Assembly (NCBI RefSeq): GCF_004331455.1
Contig: NZ_SJJR01000006.1
Span: forward strand, 248,001 to 312,000
Direction of reading: 5' to 3'
DNA length: 64,000 nucleotides
DNA from: Micromonospora zingiberis
GTDB lineage: Bacteria > Actinomycetota > Actinomycetes > Mycobacteriales > Micromonosporaceae
The notes beneath the pieces are model-generated. The model had not been told where the DNA came from. It did not search any database and worked only from the letters and a program-made list of their open reading frames with translations. Made by a program: the position numbers and the translations under genes. Positions 41,720-49,802 of this stretch are shown in pieces; position 1 is the first letter of the stretch; the number at the start of each line of letters is the position of its first letter.

Positions 41720-41789
41720 CGATCTTGCAGTTCTCGTCGCCGAAATGCACCTTTCGGCAGTAGATGTCGCGGCAGAAAGTGCAAGATCG
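41720..41789. repeat. Dispersed GATCTTGCA palindrome, copy 2
   Basis: CGATCTTGCAGTT (41720-41732) and AAGTGCAAGATCG (41777-41789) pair at 12 of 13 positions. The inner GTCGCCGAAATGCACCT resembles the copy at 22122. C-rich flank (from about 41675) and G-rich flank (to about 41870) extend the inverted repeat. It separates the two paralogous hydrolase genes. Confidence 0.8.
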
Positions 41790-41842
41790 ACGTGGCGGGT
41801 GGGGCGGGGGGCGGCGTGGGGGTGGGGTGGGTTAGGGGTGGG

Positions 41843-42736
41843 TTAGGGGTGGGTTTCTAGGGTGGTTATGGCGGGGGGGTGGGCGTGGGTGGGGAGGCGG
41901 CGGGCGGCCTGTTGGTCGCCGTAGAGGGTCCAGCGGAGGAAGTCGGTGGTGATGCCGAGGACCTGGGTGAAGCCGGGGCGGCCGGGGATGAGGTACTCGC
42001 CGTGCCCCTGGCCGAGCAGGCTCAGGAAGCTGGCCGGGCCGATCGTCCGGCGGTAGGCGGCCCGCCCGACGCTCAGCGGTACCACCTGGTCGGCGGTGCC
42101 GTGCACGAAGAGCATCGGCGCGGGTGGCTCGGCGAAGCCGCCCGCCATCCCGCCACCGGCGATCACGATGCCGGCCCGTAGCCGGGCCGGGCGCCCGCTG
42201 GTGAACATGCCCGAGGTGGTGAAGCCGCCGGCCGAATGGCCGGCCGCCGCCATCCGCTGCACGTCGAGGTGACCGGCGAGTGGTTCACCGGCCCGGCGGT
42301 CGAGCCGGACCAGATGCCGGATCACCCGCCACCCGTCGGCCGGCTGGTGGCGTACGTCCGCCCGGGAGAAGTGGGCGGCGCCGCGCCGGGTGTGCGGGTA
42401 CGCGGGGGCGGCCACCACGAAACCGGCGGCGGCCCACCGGGCGGTCAGGCCGGCGTGCAGCTCGGGCAGGCTGGCCAGACCGTGGCTGTAGAGCACCACC
42501 GGGAACCGGCCGTCGGCCACCCGGGTGCCCACGGTCGGATACCACACGGTCACCGGCAGTGGGCGGGCCGAATGGGGATCCACGACGAAGGTGCGGACCC
42601 CGACCGCGTACGACATCTGCGGTGCCGGCCCGGTCGGTGCCGGCTGCGCGGGCGGGACGCTGGCCGAGGCGCAACCCGTCAGCCAGGCCAACAGCACGGT
42701 CATCGTCGACGCGGCGAGCCGCCGCCTGATCCCCAC
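41843..42736 (-). CDS. Secreted lipoprotein alpha/beta hydrolase, paralogue 2
   Basis: The 297-residue protein has a lipoprotein signal (RRRLAASTMTVLLAW then LTGC-ASA) and the same hydrolase domain as its neighbour: LYSHGLASLPE, AAAGHSAGGFTTSG (Ser), HGTADQVV (Asp) and GQGHGEYL (His). Shared stretches such as RWAAAGFVVAAP and FLRWTLYGD show tandem duplication. The GTG at 42736 is the longest start; no strong ribosome binding site is visible. Confidence 0.85.
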   Translation of the reverse strand: MGIRRRLAASTMTVLLAWLTGCASASVPPAQPAPTGPAPQMSYAVGVRTFVVDPHSARPLPVTVWYPTVGTRVADGRFPVVLYSHGLASLPELHAGLTARWAAAGFVVAAPAYPHTRRGAAHFSRADVRHQPADGWRVIRHLVRLDRRAGEPLAGHLDVQRMAAAGHSAGGFTTSGMFTSGRPARLRAGIVIAGGGMAGGFAEPPAPMLFVHGTADQVVPLSVGRAAYRRTIGPASFLSLLGQGHGEYLIPGRPGFTQVLGITTDFLRWTLYGDQQAARRLPTHAHPPAITTLETHP

Positions 42737-42842
42737 GGCATCACGGTAGAGCCACCGGCCGTCCGCCCGGGTCCGGTTGCCCGGTGGCGTACGCCAGCCG
42801 TTCGGCCGACCGTCACGGGCCGTCCGAGCGGTCCAGCTTCGC

Positions 42843-42848
42843 TATGGT
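42843..42848 (+). promoter_or_regulatory. -10 element of a leaderless promoter (small membrane protein gene)
   Basis: TATGGT is followed by seven bases and the ATG at 42856. Confidence 0.45.
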
Positions 42849-42855
42849 TCCCGGC

Positions 42856-43026
42856 ATGGCTGAGAACTACACCGACCCCAGCGGCAACACACAGGCATTC
42901 CGCGCCTTCGCCGCCGACACCACCGAGACACCGGCCGAGTCGTCGTCCCGTACCGGCCTGATCATCGGGGTGGCCGTGCTCGTGGTGCTGCTGGTCGCCC
43001 TCGCCGGCTGGCTCGCCGTCAACTGA
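42856..43026 (+). CDS. Small single-span membrane protein, 56 residues
   Basis: A polar N-terminus (MAENYTDPSGNTQAFRAF) is followed by a Thr/Glu/Ser stretch and one C-terminal helix (about residues 35-55, GLIIGVAVLVVLLVALAGW). The C-terminal helix suggests a tail-anchored protein. Family not recognised. It converges on ackA, six bases away. Confidence 0.65.
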   Translation: MAENYTDPSGNTQAFRAFAADTTETPAESSSRTGLIIGVAVLVVLLVALAGWLAVN

Positions 43027-43032
43027 GCGGCG

Positions 43033-44148
43033 TCAGCCGGCGGCGACCACCGCCCGGGCCGCGCGAGCGATCTCCCGTTCCTCGTCGGTGCCGATCACGC
43101 AGACCGCCACCTCGGCGCCGGCCGGTGATATGAACCGGTCGCCGCTGCCCGCGTTGCGGTCCGCGTCGACGGTGATGCCCAGTCGGTCGAGCCCGGCGAG
43201 GGCGGCGGCCCGCACCGGTGCCGCGTGTTCACCGACGCCGGCCGTGAAGGTGACCGCGTCCACCCGTCCGAGCAGGGCGTAGTACGCCCCGACGTACCCG
43301 GTGATCCGGCGGCAGTAGACGTCGAAGGCGAGCGCCGCCGCCGCGTCCCCGGCCGCCCGGCGGGTCAGTACCTCGCGCATGTCGTTGGCGCCGGTCAACC
43401 CGAGCAGGCCACTGCGGTGGTTGAGCAGGTCGTCGATCTCGTCCACCCCCATCCCGCCCTCCCGGCGCAGGTGGAACACGATGGTCGGATCCAGATCGCC
43501 GCTGCGGGTGCCCATCACCAGGCCCTCCAGCGGGGACATGCCCATCGACGTGGCGACGCTGCGCCCACCGGCGACCGCGCACGCGCTGGCCCCGTTGCCC
43601 AGGTGCAGGCTGACCGTGTTGACCTGGTCGTACGGACGCTCCAGCAGTTCGGCGGTACGCCGGGAGACGTACGAGTGCGAGGTGCCGTGGAAGCCGTACC
43701 GCCGGATGCCGTACCGCTGCGCGATGTCGTGGTCGATCGCGTAGGTGGCGGCGGAGTCGGGCAGCGTGTGGTGGAACGCGGTGTCGAAGACGGCGACCTG
43801 CGGCACCTCCGGCAGTGCCTCGCGGGCCATCGCGATGCCGGCCAGATTCGCCGGGTTGTGCAGTGGGGCCAGCGGCACCAGGTCGGTGATGGCGGCCAGC
43901 ACCGCGTCGTCCACCAGCGTCGGCGCGGTGAACCGCCGACCGCCGTGCACCACCCGGTGCCCGACCACGGTGAGCCCGTTCAGGTCCAGCCCGCCGAGGA
44001 TCTGCCGGACGGCGGCGGCGTGGTCGGGCGGCCCGCCACCCGGCTCGCCGACCCGCTCCACGGTGCCCTTGGCGAGGACCTGATCGGCGTCGTACAGCCG
44101 GTATTTGACCGAGGACGAGCCGCAGTTGAGCACGAGCGCCTTGGTCAC
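43033..44148 (-). CDS. ackA: Acetate kinase
   Basis: The 371-residue enzyme interconverts acetyl phosphate plus ADP and acetate plus ATP. Motifs: VLNCGSSSVKYRLYD at the N-terminus, GHRVVHGGRRF, the catalytic region FDTAFHHTLP and RRYGFHGTSH, and the nucleotide site HLGNGASACAV. The GTG start overlaps the pta stop (GTGA), so the two are coupled, pta first. Confidence 0.96.
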   Translation of the reverse strand: MTKALVLNCGSSSVKYRLYDADQVLAKGTVERVGEPGGGPPDHAAAVRQILGGLDLNGLTVVGHRVVHGGRRFTAPTLVDDAVLAAITDLVPLAPLHNPANLAGIAMAREALPEVPQVAVFDTAFHHTLPDSAATYAIDHDIAQRYGIRRYGFHGTSHSYVSRRTAELLERPYDQVNTVSLHLGNGASACAVAGGRSVATSMGMSPLEGLVMGTRSGDLDPTIVFHLRREGGMGVDEIDDLLNHRSGLLGLTGANDMREVLTRRAAGDAAAALAFDVYCRRITGYVGAYYALLGRVDAVTFTAGVGEHAAPVRAAALAGLDRLGITVDADRNAGSGDRFISPAGAEVAVCVIGTDEEREIARAARAVVAAG

Positions 44149-46235
44149 GACGCGGCCCCGCCGTCGGCGAGCGCGGCGGCCTGGATGGCGGTGATCGCGA
44201 CGGTGTTGACGATGTCCGGCACGGTGGCCCCTCGGGAGAGATCGTTGACCGGGCGGCGCAGGCCCTGCATCACCGGCCCGACGGCCACCGCCCCGGCCGA
44301 GCGCTGCACCGCCTTGTACGTGTTGTTGCCGGTGTTCAGGTCCGGAAAGATGAAGACGGTGGCCCGCCCGGCGACCGTGCTGTCCGGCAGTTTCGTCGCC
44401 GCCACCGCCGGGTCGATCGCGGCGTCGTACTGGATCGGACCCTCCACGGCCAGGTCGGGCCGGCGTTGGCGGACCAGCGCGGTGGCCGCCGCGACCTTCT
44501 CCACGTCCGCACCCGCGCCGGAACTGCCCGTCGAGTACGACAGCATGGCCACCCGGGGTTCGATGCCGAACCGGGCCGTGGTGTCGGCCGAGGAGATCGC
44601 GATGTCGGCGAGCTGGGCGGCGTCCGGATCGCGGTTGACCGCGCAGTCGCCGTAGACCAGCACCCGGTCGGCGAGCAGCATGAAGAAGACACTGGAGGCG
44701 ACGGAAACCTCCGGCACGGTCTTCACGATCTCGAACGCGGGCCGGATGGTGGCGGCGGTGGTGTGGGTGGCACCGGAGACCATGCCGTCGGCGTAGCCGG
44801 CCCACACCATCATGGTGCCGAAGTAGTTCGGCTGGGCGACGATGTCGTACGCCAGCTCGACGGTGACGCCCCGATGGCCGCGCAGCTTCGCGTACGCCTC
44901 GGCGAACTCGTCGCGCCACTGGCTGCTGGCCGGATCCACCACCCGGGCCGCGCCGACGTCCACGCCCAGCTCCCGGGCCCGGCGGGCGACCTCCTCGGGT
45001 CGACCGAGCAGGGTCAGGTCGGCCACCCCCCGGCGCAGCAGGATCTCGGTGGCGCGCAGGATCCGTTCCTCGCTCCCCTCGGGCAGCACCAGGTGCCGCC
45101 GCTGGGCCCGGGCCCGGTCGATCAGGTCGTACTCGAACATCAGCGGGGTGACCCGCGCGGAGCGGCTGACCCGCAACCGGCTGGCCAGCTCGGCGGTGTC
45201 GACGTGCGCCTCGAAGGCACCGAGGGCGGCCTCCACCTTGCGCGGGTTCGCGGTGCTGGGCCGACCTTCGATGCGGCTCGACGCGGCCACCGTGTGGTAG
45301 CTGTCGGTGGGCACCGAGAGCACCGCGAGGCGGGCGTTGAGCGCCTCCACCAGCCGCATCGCCCGGGGGTCGGGGGGCACGCCGAGGGTGAGCACCAGCC
45401 CGGCCAGTGAGACCTGACCGGCCACGTGCGCCGCACTCGCGGCGACCAGCAGGTCGTCGCGGTCGCCCGGCATGATCAGCAGGGCTCCCTCGGTCAGGTG
45501 CTCCAGCAGGGTCGGCACATGTGCCGCGCCGACCACGTAGTCGAGCACGTCGCGGGCGAGCGCGGTGTCGTCGCCGGCCAGCAGGGTGGCGCCGAGCGCC
45601 GCCGCCACCTCGGCCACCGTCGGCGCCGAGACGCTGGGCACCTCCGGAATGGCGTACGCGGGCACCGGCAGGCGGGGCAGCGACATGGTGCCCGGCACCC
45701 GGTTGGCGAGCACGGCGAGCACGGTCGCGCCGAGGTCCACCACATCGTGGTACGCCCCTCGGCTGGCCGCGGTGATGGCTGCCGGTTGCTGCCCGAAGCC
45801 GTCCACCACGGGCACCACGACACTGCCGAACTCCGTGGCCAGCCGGGCGTTGAACGCCAGTTCGCGCGGCCCGGCACTGTCACCGGCGTCGGCGAAGTCG
45901 CTGCCCACCACGACCATGGCGGGAAACTGCCGTTCCACGTTCCGGTAGCGCTCGACGATCCGGGCGATCAGCTCCTCGCGCCGGCCGTCGGCGACGAGTG
46001 CGGTCGCCTCGGCGTACGTGGTGCCGGAGAGGTCGGCGACCGGCAACCCGACCCGGTACCGCTCGCTGAGCAGGGCGAGAATCGGGTCCGGCCGGCCTGG
46101 CGTGACAAGTGGACGGAACACGCCGATCCGGCCGACCTGCCGGGACAGCAGCTCGGCCAGGCCGAGGGCGATCGTCGACTTCCCCCCGCCCGAGCCGACG
46201 CTGGTCAGGTACACGCTTCGGGCCACGGGACTCAC
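44145..46235 (-). CDS. pta: Phosphate acetyltransferase (long form)
   Basis: The 696-residue enzyme has an N-terminal P-loop domain (TSVGSGGGKSTIALGLAELL), a DRTGG domain (about residues 220-330) and the C-terminal PTA_PTB catalytic domain with LPEGSEERILRA and SYSTGSSGAGADVEKVAAA. It makes acetyl phosphate from acetyl-CoA. The long form is normal in actinobacteria and enterobacteria. It is the first gene of the pta-ackA operon. Confidence 0.95.
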   Translation of the reverse strand: MSPVARSVYLTSVGSGGGKSTIALGLAELLSRQVGRIGVFRPLVTPGRPDPILALLSERYRVGLPVADLSGTTYAEATALVADGRREELIARIVERYRNVERQFPAMVVVGSDFADAGDSAGPRELAFNARLATEFGSVVVPVVDGFGQQPAAITAASRGAYHDVVDLGATVLAVLANRVPGTMSLPRLPVPAYAIPEVPSVSAPTVAEVAAALGATLLAGDDTALARDVLDYVVGAAHVPTLLEHLTEGALLIMPGDRDDLLVAASAAHVAGQVSLAGLVLTLGVPPDPRAMRLVEALNARLAVLSVPTDSYHTVAASSRIEGRPSTANPRKVEAALGAFEAHVDTAELASRLRVSRSARVTPLMFEYDLIDRARAQRRHLVLPEGSEERILRATEILLRRGVADLTLLGRPEEVARRARELGVDVGAARVVDPASSQWRDEFAEAYAKLRGHRGVTVELAYDIVAQPNYFGTMMVWAGYADGMVSGATHTTAATIRPAFEIVKTVPEVSVASSVFFMLLADRVLVYGDCAVNRDPDAAQLADIAISSADTTARFGIEPRVAMLSYSTGSSGAGADVEKVAAATALVRQRRPDLAVEGPIQYDAAIDPAVAATKLPDSTVAGRATVFIFPDLNTGNNTYKAVQRSAGAVAVGPVMQGLRRPVNDLSRGATVPDIVNTVAITAIQAAALADGGAAS

Positions 46236-46555
46236 GCTACAAGATCCAGGTCACTCCCGCCCGGGTCCTCGTACCCGGGCATTCCGGCCGCCCGGCGTCG
46301 GTGTCGTCGGCACGCTGGCGGCGGCCAGGGTCGACCCGGGAACCACTGGGCGGACCTGCATTTATGGCCGCTTCGCCGGTCGCGGAGACCGGTCCGGATG
46401 ACCTTGGTCGCCGTTGATCTGATCAACATCTGGCCGTTCGACCCGGTCGGGATGGGGATCGGCCAGCTCAGGGCGCCGGTGTGGGCTCCTGGTGGACCCG
46501 GCGGACGAGCGGATTGTGACGCTCCGCAGCAACCCGGCCACGCGATGATTGTCGG

Positions 46556-46570
46556 GATGCAAATTGCATC
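46556..46570. promoter_or_regulatory. Perfect palindrome GATGCAAATTGCATC, possible operator
   Basis: A 15-base palindrome (GATGCAA-A-TTGCATC), AT-rich in a GC-rich region, centred about 50 bases upstream of the -10 at 46613. The position suits a regulator of the deacetylase/glycosyltransferase operon. Confidence 0.45.
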
Positions 46571-46612
46571 TCGGTCGCCGACTCCGCGCGCAACTCGAAC
46601 ACCCCTCACTCC

Positions 46613-46618
46613 TAGACT
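46613..46618 (+). promoter_or_regulatory. -10 element of a leaderless promoter (membrane protein/deacetylase operon)
   Basis: TAGACT is followed by eight bases and the ATG at 46627. Confidence 0.4.
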
Positions 46619-46626
46619 GCCGACCC

Positions 46627-47370
46627 ATGACTGGGGACCGGCTGACCGGCGCTTATGGGGCACCCGGCGCGCACGACGGCCGGCAGCCCGCAGCGCAGGA
46701 ACGCGCTGCCGATCTCGCGCGGCTGGCGTGGCCGGAGGCCGACGGGGTCGGCCCGGGCCGACGGGTCGTGGACGCCCCCACGGTGGTCCAGCCGGCGACC
46801 GCCGCCCCGACGGTGCAGCCGGCGACGGTGGACGCGCCGACCGTGCTGATGGTCCGGGGGGACAGCCCGACCAGCGTGATCGCGGCGATTCCTTCGCCAC
46901 CACCGGTGTTCGTCGACCCCAGCGGCCGCCGCCGGTCCCGGCTGCGGTGGATCGCGTACGGCCTGGGGCTGGCCGGGGCGCTCTACACCGGGCTGGTCGC
47001 GGCGAGCTTCGTCGGCGCTCCGGTCAACTCCGAGACGGTGCTGCCCTTCGTGGAGCCGACCCGGCAGCAGCAGCCCTGGCAGCCGCCCCCGGCGCCGTCG
47101 CTACCCGCTGTGGCACCCACGTCGGCCACCCCGACCCGCCCGGCCGCGCCGGTCGTTTCGTCTGGCGGCACCACCCGGGCGTCGGCCACCCCGTCGCGGG
47201 CCGTCACGACCGTGCCGAGCCGCGTCGTGTCGTCGCCATCGGCCGAACCTCGCCCCAGCCGGAGCACCCCGGCGGCGCCTCCGCCCAGCATTGAACCGCC
47301 GTCCACGGACCCGTCGCCGGTGATCGACCCGCCGCCGAGCCCGGACGTCGCCGCGCGCGTCGATGGCTGA
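46627..47370 (+). CDS. Pro/Thr/Ser-rich single-span membrane protein
   Basis: The 247-residue protein has a cytosolic N-terminal part with repeated DAPTV/QPAT motifs, one hydrophobic helix (about residues 105-125, WIAYGLGLAGALYTGLVAAS) and an external Pro/Thr/Ser-rich tail of about 110 residues like a wall-spanning stalk. Its end overlaps the next start by eight bases, so it is in the same operon as the deacetylase/glycosyltransferase and probably works with it. No known domain recognised. Confidence 0.72.
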   Translation: MTGDRLTGAYGAPGAHDGRQPAAQERAADLARLAWPEADGVGPGRRVVDAPTVVQPATAAPTVQPATVDAPTVLMVRGDSPTSVIAAIPSPPPVFVDPSGRRRSRLRWIAYGLGLAGALYTGLVAASFVGAPVNSETVLPFVEPTRQQQPWQPPPAPSLPAVAPTSATPTRPAAPVVSSGGTTRASATPSRAVTTVPSRVVSSPSAEPRPSRSTPAAPPPSIEPPSTDPSPVIDPPPSPDVAARVDG

Positions 47371-49588
47371 GCCGCGATCGCGGCGGTACCGCCGGCCCGC
47401 ACTGGGTCGCCGGGTTGTGCCGCCACCAAGTTGGACGCTGCTCGGTGTGCTCTGCGCGGTGCTGGCCGGCGTGCTGCTGGTCGGCGCGTACGCCAACGCC
47501 TCCTTCGCCCCGGACCGCGACGAGAGCGACCCGGAACTGGTCGAGGCGCAGCCCGTCCGTCAGGACCAGGTACCGGAATCGGTGATCAGCGGCGGCCCGA
47601 TCATCAGCACCAGCGGTGACCAGCACCAGTCCTACCGGCTGCCGCCGCGGACCATCGCGCTCACCTTCGACGACGGCCCGGATCCGGTCTGGACGCCGGC
47701 CGTGTTGCGGGTGCTGGAGGCGCACCAGGTACCCGGAACGTTCTTCGTGGTCGGGTCACAGGTGGCTCGCCATCCGGACCAGGTTCGGGAGCTGGTGGCC
47801 AAGGGCCACGAACTGGGCATCCACACCTTCACCCACCCGGACCTGGCCGCCCTGCCCGGTTGGCGACGTCAGCTGGAGTACACCCAGACCCAGTTGGCCG
47901 TGGCCAGCGCGGCCGGGGTGCGTACCGCGCTGATCCGGTTTCCGTACTCGTCGTTTCCCATGGCCATCGGCAACGACGACTGGCCGGTGTTCACCCACGC
48001 CGGCGACCTGGGCTACCTCAGCGTGCTCAACGACACCGACAGCCGGGACTGGGCGCGGCCCGGACTGGACCAGATCATCGCCAACGTGACCCCGGCCGGA
48101 TACTCGGGTGCCATCACGCTCTGGCACGACGCGGGCGGTGAGCGGGCCCAGACCCTGGCCGCGCTCGACCGGTTCATCCCGCTGATGAAGGACCGTGGCT
48201 ACCGGTTCGTGACGGTGACCGAAGGAGTAAACCTCGCGCTCGCCGAGGCCGGAATCGAGCACCGGGCCGAGGCCAACCAGCCGGCCGGACCGGGGGAGCG
48301 CTGGCGCGGCCGGATGCTGATCTGGGCGGTGCAGGGGGCAGACCGGACGCTCGGCGTACTCGGTTGGCTATTCATCGGGGTGGGCGTGCTCACCGTCGGG
48401 CGCAGCGTCCTGCTGTTCCTGCTCGCCGGCCGGCACGCCCGTCGTCGCCGCGCCAAGGACTGGGCGTGGGGACCGCCGGTGACCGAGCCGGTGTCGGTGA
48501 TCGTGCCCGCGTACAACGAGAAGGAGGGGATCGCGGCGGCGGTCCGCTCGCTGGCCGGTGGGGACCATCCGGGCGGGATCGAGGTGATCGTCGTCGACGA
48601 CGGCTCGACCGACGGGACAGCGGAGATCGCCGAGGCGCTCGGCCTGCCCAACGTGCGGGTGGTCCGCAAACCCAACGGCGGCAAGCCGAGCGCCCTGAAC
48701 ACCGGCGTGGCGCTGGCCCGTAACGAGCTGATCGTCATGGTGGACGGGGACACCGTGTTCGAGCGGGACTCCGTACGCCGGCTGGTCCAGCCGTTCGCGG
48801 ACCCGCAGGTCGGCGCGGTCGCCGGCAACGTCAAGGTGGGCAACCGCGACAGCCTGATCGCCAAGTGGCAGCACATCGAGTACGTCATCGGCTTCAACCT
48901 CGACCGTCGGCTCTACGAGTCGCTGCGCTGCATGTCCACCGTGCCCGGGGCGATCGGCGCGTTCCGCCGCCAGGCGCTGACGTACGCCGGCGGGATGACC
49001 GACGACACCCTGGCCGAGGACACCGACATCACCATGGCGCTGGGCCGGGCCGGGTGGAAGGTGGTCTACGAGGAGACGGCGCGGGCGTGGACCGAGGCGC
49101 CGACCACGCTGGGCCAGCTGTGGAAGCAGCGGTATCGGTGGAGCTACGGCACCATGCAGGCGATGTGGAAGCACCGCCGCTCCCTGCTGGACAGCGGCGC
49201 GTCGGGCCGGTTCACCCGCCGCTGCCTGCTCTTCCTCAGCCTGTTCGGGGTGCTCCTGCCGCTGCTGGCGCCGGTGATCGACCTGCTCGCGCTCTACGGC
49301 CTGTTCTTCCTCGACCGGACCGCCACGGCGGTGGCCTGGCTGGTCATGCTGGGATTGCAGCTGTTGACCGCGGTGGTGGCGTTCCGGCTCGACCGGGAGA
49401 AGCTGAGCGTGCTGTGGGTGCTGCCGTTGCAGCAGTTCGCGTACCGGCAGCTGATGTACCTGGTCATGATCCAATCGGTGGTCACCGCCCTCACCGGCGG
49501 ACGCCTGGGCTGGCAGAAACTCCGCCGCACCGGCCTCACCCCCGACCAGTCGGCCAACCCGCACCCGGCGCCGATCCCGCCACGTTGA
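47363..49588 (+). CDS. Bifunctional polysaccharide deacetylase / family 2 processive glycosyltransferase
   Basis: The 741-residue fusion has an N-terminal helix, then a NodB-type deacetylase (IALTFDDGPDPVWTPAVLRV, HTFTHPDL, FRFPYSS-like RFPYSSFP; residues about 90-290). After a second helix comes a GT2 domain: VIVPAYNEKEG, VVDDGSTDG, VMVDGDTVF, LAEDTDITM and QRYRW, the QxxRW motif of processive synthases. Several helices end the protein. It probably makes and N-deacetylates a surface beta-linked amino-sugar polymer (poly-GlcNAc or chitin-like). Confidence 0.9.
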   Translation: MAEPRSRRYRRPALGRRVVPPPSWTLLGVLCAVLAGVLLVGAYANASFAPDRDESDPELVEAQPVRQDQVPESVISGGPIISTSGDQHQSYRLPPRTIALTFDDGPDPVWTPAVLRVLEAHQVPGTFFVVGSQVARHPDQVRELVAKGHELGIHTFTHPDLAALPGWRRQLEYTQTQLAVASAAGVRTALIRFPYSSFPMAIGNDDWPVFTHAGDLGYLSVLNDTDSRDWARPGLDQIIANVTPAGYSGAITLWHDAGGERAQTLAALDRFIPLMKDRGYRFVTVTEGVNLALAEAGIEHRAEANQPAGPGERWRGRMLIWAVQGADRTLGVLGWLFIGVGVLTVGRSVLLFLLAGRHARRRRAKDWAWGPPVTEPVSVIVPAYNEKEGIAAAVRSLAGGDHPGGIEVIVVDDGSTDGTAEIAEALGLPNVRVVRKPNGGKPSALNTGVALARNELIVMVDGDTVFERDSVRRLVQPFADPQVGAVAGNVKVGNRDSLIAKWQHIEYVIGFNLDRRLYESLRCMSTVPGAIGAFRRQALTYAGGMTDDTLAEDTDITMALGRAGWKVVYEETARAWTEAPTTLGQLWKQRYRWSYGTMQAMWKHRRSLLDSGASGRFTRRCLLFLSLFGVLLPLLAPVIDLLALYGLFFLDRTATAVAWLVMLGLQLLTAVVAFRLDREKLSVLWVLPLQQFAYRQLMYLVMIQSVVTALTGGRLGWQKLRRTGLTPDQSANPHPAPIPPR

Positions 49589-49651
49589 TCGTCGCGCTGC
49601 GGTGGGAGACCACACCCGCCTCCCCGGCCGGCAGGGAAGTCCCCTCAGCCG

Positions 49652-49724
49652 CCCTTTGCTCTGCTTCAACGCAGGCGGCGGTATCGCGCGGAAATCGTTG
49701 CGCGGGTTGAAGCAGAGCAAAGGG
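49652..49724. terminator. Perfect 19-bp inverted repeat between convergent genes
   Basis: CCCTTTGCTCTGCTTCAAC (49652-49670) and GTTGAAGCAGAGCAAAGGG (49706-49724) match perfectly around a 35-base centre. The arms are much AT-richer than the surroundings. A bidirectional terminator is likely; the length and composition also fit a small palindromic mobile remnant. The rest of the 214-base gap shows no gene. Confidence 0.8.
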
Positions 49725-49802
49725 GTGCGTCGGGGGAGGTGGGGGTCGGGCAGCGCGGTGTAGGCGCCGGCCGGGCCGCCGTACGGCGCGCGAGGTTAAG
49801 CG

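Larger units (their letters stand above)
46236..46626. other. Intergenic region between divergent pta and the membrane protein gene
   Basis: These 391 bases hold no convincing gene. The right part contains a perfect palindrome (46556-46570) and a -10 (46613-46618). The left part probably holds the pta promoter, but I cannot point to it. Confidence 0.5.
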
